Assembly: GCA_937880335.1 (NCBI GenBank)
Contig: CALFLJ010000008.1
Coordinates: 1-6,588 of the forward strand
DNA from: an uncultured Succinatimonas sp.
GTDB lineage: Bacteria; Pseudomonadota; Gammaproteobacteria; Enterobacterales; Succinivibrionaceae
Length of the DNA: 6,588 bases
Direction of reading: 5' to 3'
Positions within the stretch are counted from its first letter, which is position 1, and every line of letters starts with the position of its first letter. The notes below the pieces were generated by a model that was not told the DNA's origin, searched no databases, and saw only the letters and a program-made list of their open reading frames with translations. The position numbers were made by a program, and so were the translations under genes. Below are positions 1 through 5,398 of the stretch, piece after piece.

Positions 1-1985
1 AGCAGGTATTTGAGGTAAAAACAAAGGAGGATTTAAACGGTGCAAAATCAGGAGACGTTGTTATAGCTGAGATTGTAAAACGCTCCCCTTCTAAGTTTAT
101 CGTTAAGGTTCGTGAGACTGTACATGATATAGGAGATCTTAACTCTGTTATTGTGATGGCTGTATTGCGTAATGATATCCCCAACACATGGCCATCAAGC
201 GTTACCAATGTTTTGTCAAGAATTCCAACTGAAGTATCACCAAAAGATAGAATTGGCCGTGAAGATATAAGAGATATTCCTTTAGTTACAATTGATGGTG
301 AGGACGCTCGTGATTTTGATGATGCTGTCTATTGTAAAAAAGAGGGAGATAATTGGCGCCTTTATGTAGCTATTGCAGATGTGTCATATTATGTTCGTCC
401 TGGAACTAATATTGATAAAGAGGCTATGTATCGTTGCAATAGTTGTTATTTTCCAAACTATGTAATTCCTATGCTTCCTGAAAAATTGAGTAATGGTATT
501 TGCTCATTAAATCCTGAGGTAGATAGATTATGTATGTGTTGTGAGATGGTAATTGATAAGCGAGGAAAGACTAGTTCATATAGATTTTATCCAGCTGTTA
601 TGAGATCTCATGCGCGTTTAACTTATACTGAAGTTTGGCAGATGATAAGCCATGGAAATACAGAGATTAAAGAGCATTCATCTTTAATTCCTGCTATAAA
701 AGATCTTTATGATCTTTATAAAGCCTTTGAACGCTATCGTAAGGAGCGCGGTGGTATTAGCATTGAAAGTCAGGAATTACATTTTATTTTCAATGAGCAT
801 ATGGAGATTGCAGGGGTTGCACCACTTGAGCGTAATGATGCTCATAAGCTTATTGAAGAGTGTATGATCGCAGCTAACGTTGCTGCAGCAAGTTTTGTGG
901 CATCAAAAAAATTAAGTACTTTATACCGAATTCATGCTAAACCTTCAGAGAAGAAATTAGGCCTTTTAATCTCACAGCTTGCAAGATTTGGCATTGATGT
1001 AGCTTGGGGAGATGAGCCGTCATCTAAGGATTATGCTGCTTTATCTACTCTTCTTGAAAAACGTGAAGATGGTAAGGTCTTAGGCGAGATGCTCTTACGG
1101 AGTATGTCAAAAGCTGAATATAACCAAGATAATATTGGACATTTTGGATTAGCTTTGGAAAAATATGCTCATTTTACATCCCCAATTAGACGTTATGCAG
1201 ATTTACAATTACATCGCGTAATCAAGTTTATTTTAGAGAAGGAAAATAAAGAACATCCTTGGGGTAAGATTGGTGCTCGCTCTTATAATAAATCTGAGCT
1301 TGCAACTTTAGGAGAGCGTTGTACAGCAAGGGAGATTGCAGCTGATACAGCAGAGCAGGAGGTTGATGCCACATTAGCCTGTATTTACGCTCAGAAATTT
1401 ATAGGCGAGACTTTAGAAGGTACCATCACAGGATGCACTTCATTTGGATTATTTGTCCATTTAGATTCGCTTGGTGCAGATGGAATGATCTTTATAGGTA
1501 ACTTCAATGATTATATGACCTATGATCAAAAGCGTCAGGTATTATTAAGCTCAAATAATAAGGCTTATTCTATTGGTATGAAGATTCCTGTTACCATTGC
1601 CTCTGTTGATGTAGATGAGCGTAAGATTGATTTAATCCCGGCAACTTCTTTAAAAAAGAAGCCTGATCCTAAACTTATAAAACAGCGTGATAAAATTTTA
1701 AATAAGATAGAGCAACAACGATCTAAAAATAAGGCCACAGATAAGGAAGAAATTTTTAAGAATATAGCAGACATTACAAGAGCTAAAGAGGCCTTAGCTG
1801 AGGATGAGGTATTAAAAGTTCAAGCAAGTGATGACAAGGATGAATGGCTTGGAGATTTGGACGGAATTAAGCATTACGAAAATCCCTTTAAAATGCCTAA
1901 TTTAGCTACAGAGACTGTAAAGGCCCATTCATTCTATGCAAATAATGGCAAAAAGAAAAAAAACAAAAACCGTAACAAAAGGTAA
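1..1985 (+). CDS. rnr: Ribonuclease R, 3'-to-5' exoribonuclease (partial, 5' end outside window)
   Basis: RNase R is a processive 3'-5' hydrolytic exoribonuclease of the RNase II/RNB family that degrades structured RNA and takes part in mRNA, rRNA and tmRNA quality control. The frame is open from the left edge (first full codon at 3), so a start at the GTG at 153 would cut into a folded domain and is not real. About 660 residues are visible. Alignment from memory with the 813-residue E. coli protein suggests roughly 175 N-terminal residues (helix-turn-helix and first cold-shock domain) lie outside. Visible in order are the end of the second cold-shock domain (3-210), the RNB domain (about 255-1330) and an S1 domain (about 1400-1650). 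A lysine/asparagine-rich tail ends the protein (about 1935-1982). The four metal-binding aspartates of the TIDGEDARDFDDAV motif are codons 294, 312, 318 and 321. HFTSPIRRYAD is at 1170-1202 and RNDAHKLIEECM near 830-865. All key residues are present. rlmB follows after 2 nt. Confidence 0.96.
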   Translation, partial: QVFEVKTKEDLNGAKSGDVVIAEIVKRSPSKFIVKVRETVHDIGDLNSVIVMAVLRNDIPNTWPSSVTNVLSRIPTEVSPKDRIGREDIRDIPLVTIDGEDARDFDDAVYCKKEGDNWRLYVAIADVSYYVRPGTNIDKEAMYRCNSCYFPNYVIPMLPEKLSNGICSLNPEVDRLCMCCEMVIDKRGKTSSYRFYPAVMRSHARLTYTEVWQMISHGNTEIKEHSSLIPAIKDLYDLYKAFERYRKERGGISIESQELHFIFNEHMEIAGVAPLERNDAHKLIEECMIAANVAAASFVASKKLSTLYRIHAKPSEKKLGLLISQLARFGIDVAWGDEPSSKDYAALSTLLEKREDGKVLGEMLLRSMSKAEYNQDNIGHFGLALEKYAHFTSPIRRYADLQLHRVIKFILEKENKEHPWGKIGARSYNKSELATLGERCTAREIAADTAEQEVDATLACIYAQKFIGETLEGTITGCTSFGLFVHLDSLGADGMIFIGNFNDYMTYDQKRQVLLSSNNKAYSIGMKIPVTIASVDVDERKIDLIPATSLKKKPDPKLIKQRDKILNKIEQQRSKNKATDKEEIFKNIADITRAKEALAEDEVLKVQASDDKDEWLGDLDGIKHYENPFKMPNLATETVKAHSFYANNGKKKKNKNRNKR

Positions 1986-1987
1986 TA

Positions 1988-2770
1988 ATGCAGATGCGAA
2001 TGCAAAGAAGTAAAAATAATAATCGTGAACTTATTTATGGAATTAATGCTGTTTCAGTAGCAATTGAAACCATGCCTGACAGAATTATTTCAGCTTGGGT
2101 AGTAAAAGGTCGCGAGGATGATCGTCGTATTGCTGCAATTGAAAAGGCTTTGCTAAATAACGGTATTAAGCCTCAGATTGCAATGCGTCATTTTCTAGAT
2201 GAAAAAACAGAGAATGGAGTTCATCAAGGCGTTGTAATTGAAATTGTTGCAGAGCCTCCAAAAGGAGACCACTTCCTTTTAGATCTTCTAGAGGAAAAAG
2301 AGGATCAAGAGCAACTTTATTTAATTTTAGATGGTGTAACCGACCCTAGAAATCTTGGCGCAGCAATGCGTTCTGCATGGGCAGCAGGTGTTACAGCGGT
2401 TATTGTTCCAAAAGACAACTCTGCATCTTTAACTCCTGTTGCACGTAAAACAGCTGCAGGTGCAACTCAGGTAATTCCTCTTATAGCTGTTACAAATCTA
2501 GCACGTACAATCGAGCTTTTAAAAGATCATAATATTGAAGTTATTGGTATGGCCGGTGAGGCTACATCTGATATATTTTCATATGATTTTCAGCCTAGGA
2601 CCGCAATTGTTATGGGGTCTGAGGAAAGTGGTATGCGTCATTTAACTCGTGAAAAATGCGATGCCATTGTAAAGATCCCTATGGCAGACGGTGTGGAATC
2701 ATTGAATGTTTCAGTAGCAGCTGGTATTGCACTTTTTGAGGTTGTAAGACAGAAAAAGTTCAAGAGCTAA
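1988..2770 (+). CDS. rlmB: 23S rRNA 2'-O-methyltransferase RlmB (Gm2251), SpoU/SPOUT family
   Basis: This enzyme methylates the 2'-OH of G2251 in the peptidyl-tRNA-binding loop of 23S rRNA, using SAM, during large-subunit assembly. The 260-residue product is slightly longer than the 243-residue E. coli protein. An N-terminal substrate-binding domain (about 14-90, starting ELIYGINAV) precedes the trefoil-knot SpoU domain (about 108-255). The three SpoU motifs are intact: LDGVTDPRNLGAAMRSA at 114-130 (Asn122, Arg128), VMGSEESGM at 208-216, and IPMADGVESLNVSVAAG at 230-246. The extra length is a basic, Asn-rich N-terminal stretch. In-frame ATGs lie at 1988, 1994 and 2000; AAAAGG at 1977-1982 spaces well for 1988, and 1994 is possible. 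The 2-nt gap from the rnr stop implies cotranscription and probable translational coupling, the same rnr-rlmB pairing as in E. coli. Confidence 0.95.
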   Translation: MQMRMQRSKNNNRELIYGINAVSVAIETMPDRIISAWVVKGREDDRRIAAIEKALLNNGIKPQIAMRHFLDEKTENGVHQGVVIEIVAEPPKGDHFLLDLLEEKEDQEQLYLILDGVTDPRNLGAAMRSAWAAGVTAVIVPKDNSASLTPVARKTAAGATQVIPLIAVTNLARTIELLKDHNIEVIGMAGEATSDIFSYDFQPRTAIVMGSEESGMRHLTREKCDAIVKIPMADGVESLNVSVAAGIALFEVVRQKKFKS

Positions 2771-2774
2771 CACA

Positions 2775-2806
2775 TTAATGCGGATCTATCTTGTGATCCG
2801 CATTAA
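2775..2806 (+). terminator. Perfect 12-bp hairpin after rlmB (possible transcript 3' end, no U-tract)
   Basis: TTAATGCGGATC (2775-2786) pairs perfectly with GATCCGCATTAA (2795-2806) across an 8-nt loop. It begins 5 nt after the rlmB stop, so it probably protects or ends the rnr-rlmB transcript. No T-run follows on the + strand; the next bases are AA and then a second short hairpin. A canonical Rho-independent terminator is therefore not supported, and read-through into rpsF is possible. Each arm carries one GATC site. The structure is certain from sequence; the terminator role is inference. Confidence 0.55.
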
Positions 2807-2807
2807 A

Positions 2808-2828
2808 AGCCCAAAAGGGCTAAAAAAA
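2808..2828. other. Short hairpin AGCCC/GGGCT followed by A7
   Basis: AGCCC (2808-2812), loop AAAA, GGGCT (2817-2821), then seven A (2822-2828). On the + strand the tail is A instead of U. On the - strand the hairpin is followed by only TTT, and no minus-strand gene lies upstream of it. It sits between the larger rlmB hairpin and the rpsF promoter. The A-run may act as an UP-like element, since it ends just upstream of the -35 hexamer. Function is unknown. Confidence 0.4.
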
Positions 2829-2830
2829 GC

Positions 2831-2858
2831 TTGTCTTCGTTAAAAAAAAGTCTATAAT
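2831..2858 (+). promoter_or_regulatory. Sigma70-type promoter of the rpsF-rpsR-rplI operon
   Basis: A perfect -10 hexamer TATAAT lies at 2853-2858 and a -35-like TTGTCT at 2831-2836, separated by 16 nt. Taking CTTGTC at 2830 instead gives 17. A-runs occupy 2822-2828 and the spacer. Transcription would start near 2864-2866, giving a leader of about 90 nt before the rpsF ATG at 2954. That is long enough to hold the structured element described separately. The position between an upstream hairpin and a ribosomal protein operon supports the call. Confidence 0.75.
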
Positions 2859-2894
2859 AATTGCACTCAGTCATGTGGTGTATACCATATCCGC

Positions 2895-2946
2895 TTCCTT
2901 GTCTGTTAATTTGACTGATTTGACAGACTTTTTAATCCGTAAGGGG
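2895..2946 (+). promoter_or_regulatory. Probable S6:S18 complex-binding leader motif masking the rpsF Shine-Dalgarno
   Basis: The leader folds into the architecture published for the S6:S18 complex-binding mRNA motif, a CCG in a bulge flanked by a stem and a hairpin. Outer stem: UUCCUU (2895-2900) pairs with AAGGGG (2941-2946), four Watson-Crick pairs plus two G-U. Inner hairpin: GUCUGUUAA (2901-2909) pairs with UUUGACAGAC (within 2920-2928), nine pairs closing a 10-nt loop at 2910-2919. The 3' bulge 2929-2940 contains CCG at 2937-2939, directly before the outer-stem strand. That strand is the Shine-Dalgarno itself, 7 nt ahead of the rpsF ATG. Excess S6:S18 complex would therefore stabilise the fold and block initiation. 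Pairing is read directly from the sequence; protein binding is inferred from the family. Confidence 0.75.
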
Positions 2947-2953
2947 CATTTTA

Positions 2954-3388
2954 ATGCGTAACTACGAAATCGTATTCCTGGTACATCCAGATCAGTCTGA
3001 TCAGGTACCTGGCATGATCGAGCGCTACAAAGGCGAGATCGAAAAGACTGGTGGTAAGATTCACCGTTTAGAGAATTGGGGCCGTCGTCAGTTGGCTTAC
3101 CCTATTCAGAAATTACACAAGGCTCACTATGTTCTTATGAACGTAGAGGCAGAGCAGGAAGCTATCGATGCAATCGAGAATAACTTCCGCTACAACGACG
3201 CTGTTATTCGTAACCTCGTAATCCGTACTGAAGGTCCTGTTACTGAGCAGTCTCCTATGATGAAGGCTCGTGATGACCGTCGTGCTCGTGATGAGGAAAC
3301 TGATCGTCGTGCTCACAGAAATGAAGCTGAAGATAATGCAGAAGTTTCTGTTGAGGAAGAAGTTGAAGCTGTAGAACAAGCAGAATAA
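2954..3388 (+). CDS. rpsF: 30S ribosomal protein S6 (bS6)
   Basis: S6 sits on the platform of the 30S subunit, where it binds 16S rRNA as a heterodimer with S18. The 144-residue product matches E. coli S6 closely along the N-terminal ferredoxin-like domain: MRNYEIVFLVHPDQSDQVPG at 1-20, then WGRRQLAYPIQKLHKAHYVL at about 42-61, and FRYNDAVIRNLVIRTE near 78-93. After the domain comes a charged Arg/Asp/Glu segment and an acidic tail (about 122-144) ending in QAE. In E. coli this is the end where RimK adds glutamates; the tail here is longer and lacks a terminal Glu-Glu run. The start at 2954 follows AAGGGG with 7-nt spacing. Codon choice is visibly more optimised than in rlmB or the accessory genes. 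rpsR begins 11 nt downstream with no priB between. Confidence 0.97.
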   Translation: MRNYEIVFLVHPDQSDQVPGMIERYKGEIEKTGGKIHRLENWGRRQLAYPIQKLHKAHYVLMNVEAEQEAIDAIENNFRYNDAVIRNLVIRTEGPVTEQSPMMKARDDRRARDEETDRRAHRNEAEDNAEVSVEEEVEAVEQAE

Positions 3389-3399
3389 GGAGATAAATC

Positions 3400-3630
3400 A
3401 TGGCTCATTATTTTCACCGTCGTAAGTTCTGCCGTTTCACCGCTGAAGGCGTAACTGAGATCGATTACAAAGACGTAGCTCTTTTAAAGAACTACATTAC
3501 CGAGTCTGGTAAGATTGTTCCTAGCCGTATCACCGGCACTAGTGCCAAATATCAGCGCCAGTTAGCCACTGCTATTAAGCGTGCCCGTTACCTGGCTTTA
3601 TTGCCTTACACCGACCTGCAAGGCCGCTAA
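3400..3630 (+). CDS. rpsR: 30S ribosomal protein S18 (bS18)
   Basis: S18 partners S6 on the 30S platform and is the subunit thought to read the CCG trinucleotide in the rpsF leader. The 76-residue product is the usual length (75 in E. coli) and nearly collinear with it. Landmarks are RRKFCRFTAEGVTEIDYKDV at 7-26, LKNYITESGKIVPSRITGT at 29-47, then AKYQRQLATAIKRARYLALL at 49-68. The Shine-Dalgarno AAGGAG (3387-3392) overlaps the rpsF stop codon, so ribosomes ending rpsF can reinitiate here. This fits the equimolar need for S6 and S18. It lies 22 nt before rplI. Confidence 0.97.
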   Translation: MAHYFHRRKFCRFTAEGVTEIDYKDVALLKNYITESGKIVPSRITGTSAKYQRQLATAIKRARYLALLPYTDLQGR

Positions 3631-3652
3631 CTGATATTTAAGGAAGTATATA

Positions 3653-4108
3653 ATGGAAGTTATTCTGTTAGATAAGATTGCCCACTTAGGTGGACTTGGT
3701 GATAAGGTTAAAGTTCGTAACGGTTTTGCCCGTAACTTCTTATTACCTCAGAAAAAAGCCGTTCTCGCAAACAAAGAGAACCTCGCTAAGTTCGAGGCTC
3801 AGCGTGCTGAGTTAGAGGCTAAGATTGCAGCTGAGTTAAAGGTTGCACAAGATCGTGCTGAGAAGATTGCTGAGTTAGGTTCTAAGTTCACCATCTCCGC
3901 TTTAGCTGGTGACGAGGGCAAACTCTTCGGTTCTATCGGTACTCGTGATATCGCAGAGGCCGCAAATGCTGCTGGTGTTGAGCTTCACAAGTCTGAAGTT
4001 CGTCTTCCAGAGGGCGTTCTCCGTTCTGTTGGCGAGTATGCAATCTCCTTACAGTTACACCCTGATGTAAAGGTTGAGGTAACTGTTGAGATCGTTCCTT
4101 CTAAGTAA
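3653..4108 (+). CDS. rplI: 50S ribosomal protein L9 (bL9)
   Basis: L9 binds domain V of 23S rRNA near the L1 stalk and extends from the 50S surface; its loss mainly reduces frame fidelity. The 151-residue product matches the E. coli length of 149. The N-terminal rRNA-binding domain (1-50) carries MEVILLDKIAHLGGLGDKVK and GFARNFLLPQ (24-33). An alanine/glutamate/lysine-rich connecting helix spans about 45-75. The C-terminal domain (about 80-151) carries DEGKLFGSIGTRDIAEA and KSEVRLPEGVLRSVGEYAI. The start ATG at 3653 follows AAGGAA (3640-3645) with 7-nt spacing. It is the last gene of the operon, and an intrinsic terminator begins 20 nt after its stop. Confidence 0.97.
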   Translation: MEVILLDKIAHLGGLGDKVKVRNGFARNFLLPQKKAVLANKENLAKFEAQRAELEAKIAAELKVAQDRAEKIAELGSKFTISALAGDEGKLFGSIGTRDIAEAANAAGVELHKSEVRLPEGVLRSVGEYAISLQLHPDVKVEVTVEIVPSK

Positions 4109-4120
4109 TTCTTAGAAATT

Positions 4121-4153
4121 AAAAAAAAGGTTCACTTAGGTGAGCCTTTTTTT
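4121..4153 (+). terminator. Intrinsic terminator of the rpsF-rpsR-rplI operon
   Basis: GGTTCAC (4129-4135) pairs with GTGAGCC (4140-4146) around a TTAG loop, seven pairs including one G-U. It is preceded by eight A (4121-4128) and followed by seven T (4147-4153), so the A and T runs extend the stem. This is a textbook Rho-independent terminator, and the flanking A-run makes it potentially active on both strands. It separates the ribosomal operon from the methyltransferase gene. Confidence 0.93.
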
Positions 4154-4226
4154 ATACCTAAATTTTCTTTTGATTAAGCAATACTGTAAAATAAAGACTT
4201 GTTTTATATATTAGTTTTAGTTGATT

Positions 4227-5066
4227 ATGCAGACATTTGGCGATAAACCAACCGTACGGCCTTTTATAAAATGGGTAGGAGGCAAAAGACGTATCTTAAA
4301 TAAGCTTTTACCTTTTGTACCTAAAAATATTGAAACCTATGTAGAACCATTTGTAGGTTCTGGGGCAATGTATTTTAACCTTACGTTTAAAAAAGCCATA
4401 ATCAACGATTTAAACTATGAACTTATCTGTGCTTATAAACAGATAAGAGATGATGTTGAAAGCCTGCAACATTTACTTAATACTTTCTCTTATAACAAAG
4501 AGGAATTCTACAAGGTAAGAGCATGGGACAGGGAACCTAACTTTAAAGATAGGCCACAAATAGAACATGCTGCAAGAATTATCTTTCTTTTAAAAACCTG
4601 TTATAACGGACTTTATAGGGTTAACTCAAAGAATTACTTTAATACACCTTTTGGTTCTTTTAAAAATCCAAAGATTTGCGACGAAAAAAATTTATTGGCT
4701 TGCTCCCAGTATATAAATCAGCATCCTACAAAAATCTATAATTTAAATTATCATGAGCTTATAAAGTTAATCCCTAAGAATTCATTTGTTTATTTGGATC
4801 CTCCTTATCATCCTGTAAATGAAACCTCATACTTTACAAGTTATCAGCCTGGAGTTTGGACTCATAAAGAACAGATTGAATTATTTGAGTTTTGTAAAAA
4901 GCTTGATAAGAGGGGAATTAAGTTTATGCAGAGTAACTCTTCAGCGGATTTTATTTTGGATTTATATAAAGACTTTAATATACACTTTATTGAAGCTCCT
5001 CGTAGCATAAATTCCGTTGCGACAGAGCGTGGTGTTGTTAAAGAGAGTGTAATTGTTAATTATTAA
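4227..5066 (+). CDS. dam: DNA adenine-N6 methyltransferase, D12 class (Dam/DpnM-like, predicted GATC)
   Basis: This is a D12-class (alpha group) DNA adenine methyltransferase that should transfer a methyl group from SAM to adenine N6. In the 279-residue product, FIKWVGGKRRIL (13-24) and EPFVGSG (40-46) form the SAM site, and the catalytic DPPY is at 191-194. The segment YNGLYRVNSKNYFNTPFG (126-143) matches the GATC-recognition loop of E. coli Dam: Asn127, Leu129, Arg131 and Pro141 line up with Asn120, Leu122, Arg124 and Pro134, while Tyr138 is replaced by Phe145. Overall wording, notably AARIIFLLK (115-123), FKNPKICDE (145-153) and LYKDFNIHFIEA (246-257), resembles the DpnII/MboI modification enzymes more than enterobacterial Dam. 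ATG 4227 places the FIKW motif as in DpnM; TTG 4221 is an in-frame alternative. No clear Shine-Dalgarno is seen. The symbol refers to function, not orthology to enteric dam. No endonuclease gene is adjacent, so it may be an orphan or a restriction-modification remnant. Confidence 0.92.
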   Translation: MQTFGDKPTVRPFIKWVGGKRRILNKLLPFVPKNIETYVEPFVGSGAMYFNLTFKKAIINDLNYELICAYKQIRDDVESLQHLLNTFSYNKEEFYKVRAWDREPNFKDRPQIEHAARIIFLLKTCYNGLYRVNSKNYFNTPFGSFKNPKICDEKNLLACSQYINQHPTKIYNLNYHELIKLIPKNSFVYLDPPYHPVNETSYFTSYQPGVWTHKEQIELFEFCKKLDKRGIKFMQSNSSADFILDLYKDFNIHFIEAPRSINSVATERGVVKESVIVNY

Positions 5067-5094
5067 CTCAAGTGGAAAACACTACAGATCTGAC

Positions 5095-5311
5095 GCACAT
5101 AAGTATTTAGTTATTATAAATAAGTCCAACTTTATGTCCTCACCCCCTTTAAGACATTTTCATTATGCCATTCTCAATAAGAACCAGTGTTCTTTAGGGA
5201 ATAAATAACAAGATAAAAGTCTTAAAAAGATTAGCTTATGGATATAGAGATTTTCAATATTTCTTTTTAAGGATCATGAATTCATTTAGAGGTAATTCAC
5301 TTAAATGCTAA
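5095..5311 (+). pseudogene. Decayed ISL3-type transposase, C-terminal remnant
   Basis: Reading + from 5150, the frame gives DIFIMPFSIRTSVL, an in-frame TAG at 5195, then GINNKIKVLKRLAYGYRDF (5198-5254) and QYFFLRIMNSFRGNSLKC, ending at TAA 5309-5311. The run N-K-x-K-x-L-K-R-x-A-[YF]-G-[YF]-R-x-F is the conserved C-terminal end of ISL3-family (IS204/IS1001/IS1165) DDE transposases, and the TAG stands where the family has the Glu of its SN-x-x-x-EG motif. A second frame, 5095-5133, reads AHKYLVIINKSNF, reminiscent of the more upstream LLKN segment of these enzymes, which would imply an internal deletion and a frameshift. No N-terminal or catalytic region is present, so the element cannot move by itself. 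Family assignment is from motif memory; the decay is seen directly. Confidence 0.68.
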
Positions 5312-5313
5312 AA

Positions 5314-5353
5314 GAATCTCTGGTGAATTTTGTTATATTCCTTCCAGGGATTC
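5314..5353. terminator. Long hairpin between transposase remnant and GT8 gene (possible terminator)
   Basis: GAATCTCTGG (5314-5323) pairs with CCAGGGATTC (5344-5353): ten pairs on the + strand with one G-U, which becomes an A/C mismatch on the - strand. Inside, GAAT (5325-5328) and ATTC (5337-5340) can add four more pairs. On the - strand it is followed by TTTT (5313-5310) and lies about 45 nt past the glycosyltransferase stop, so it could end that transcript. Alternatively it belonged to the decayed insertion sequence. The structure is clear; its direction and role are uncertain. Confidence 0.45.
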
Positions 5354-5359
5354 CATAGA

Positions 5360-5393
5360 TTTGTCGAAAAACTAATTTTTTAGTGGAGACAAA
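5360..5393. other. Interrupted inverted repeat just past the GT8 stop
   Basis: TTTGTC (5360-5365) pairs with GACAAA (5388-5393). Inside these arms, ACTAA (5371-5375) pairs with TTAGT (5380-5384) around a T-loop, with a small unpaired GAAAA/GGA internal loop. It lies 5 nt beyond the glycosyltransferase stop codon in its direction of transcription. Neither strand has a convincing U-run after it, so it may be a 3' stabilising hairpin, a weak terminator or an insertion-sequence end. Confidence 0.35.
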
Positions 5394-5398
5394 TATAT

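Noticed and set aside
153..160. GTG at 153 as a start for a 610-residue RNase R
   Set aside because: The frame is open upstream to the window edge and encodes RNase R-like cold-shock domain sequence, so the gene begins outside the window.
1565..1774. 69-residue minus-strand ORF inside rnr
   Set aside because: It lies wholly antisense to the S1 domain and lysine-rich tail of rnr, has no family features, and is explained as a shadow frame.
2786..2806. CRP-like TGTGATC at 2792-2798
   Set aside because: The second half-site TCACA is absent, and the bases belong to the perfect hairpin after rlmB.
2783..3040. Six GATC sites (2783, 2795, 2990, 2999, 3016, 3037) around the rpsF start as a Dam-regulated cluster
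   Set aside because: GATC is frequent throughout the coding sequence here, and the sites inside rpsF follow conserved codons, so no special clustering is supported.
3113..3379. 88-residue minus-strand ORF inside rpsF
   Set aside because: It is antisense to a highly conserved ribosomal protein gene, has low-complexity sequence and no start signals.
4819..5010. 63-residue plus-strand ORF inside the methylase gene
   Set aside because: It is an alternative frame of the methyltransferase coding region with no ribosome site or recognisable motif.
5080..5098. CACTACAGATCTGACGC as a second insertion-sequence end resembling the segment near 5351-5369
   Set aside because: The match is only partial, and the stretch may instead be decayed transposase coding sequence in frame with 5095-5133.
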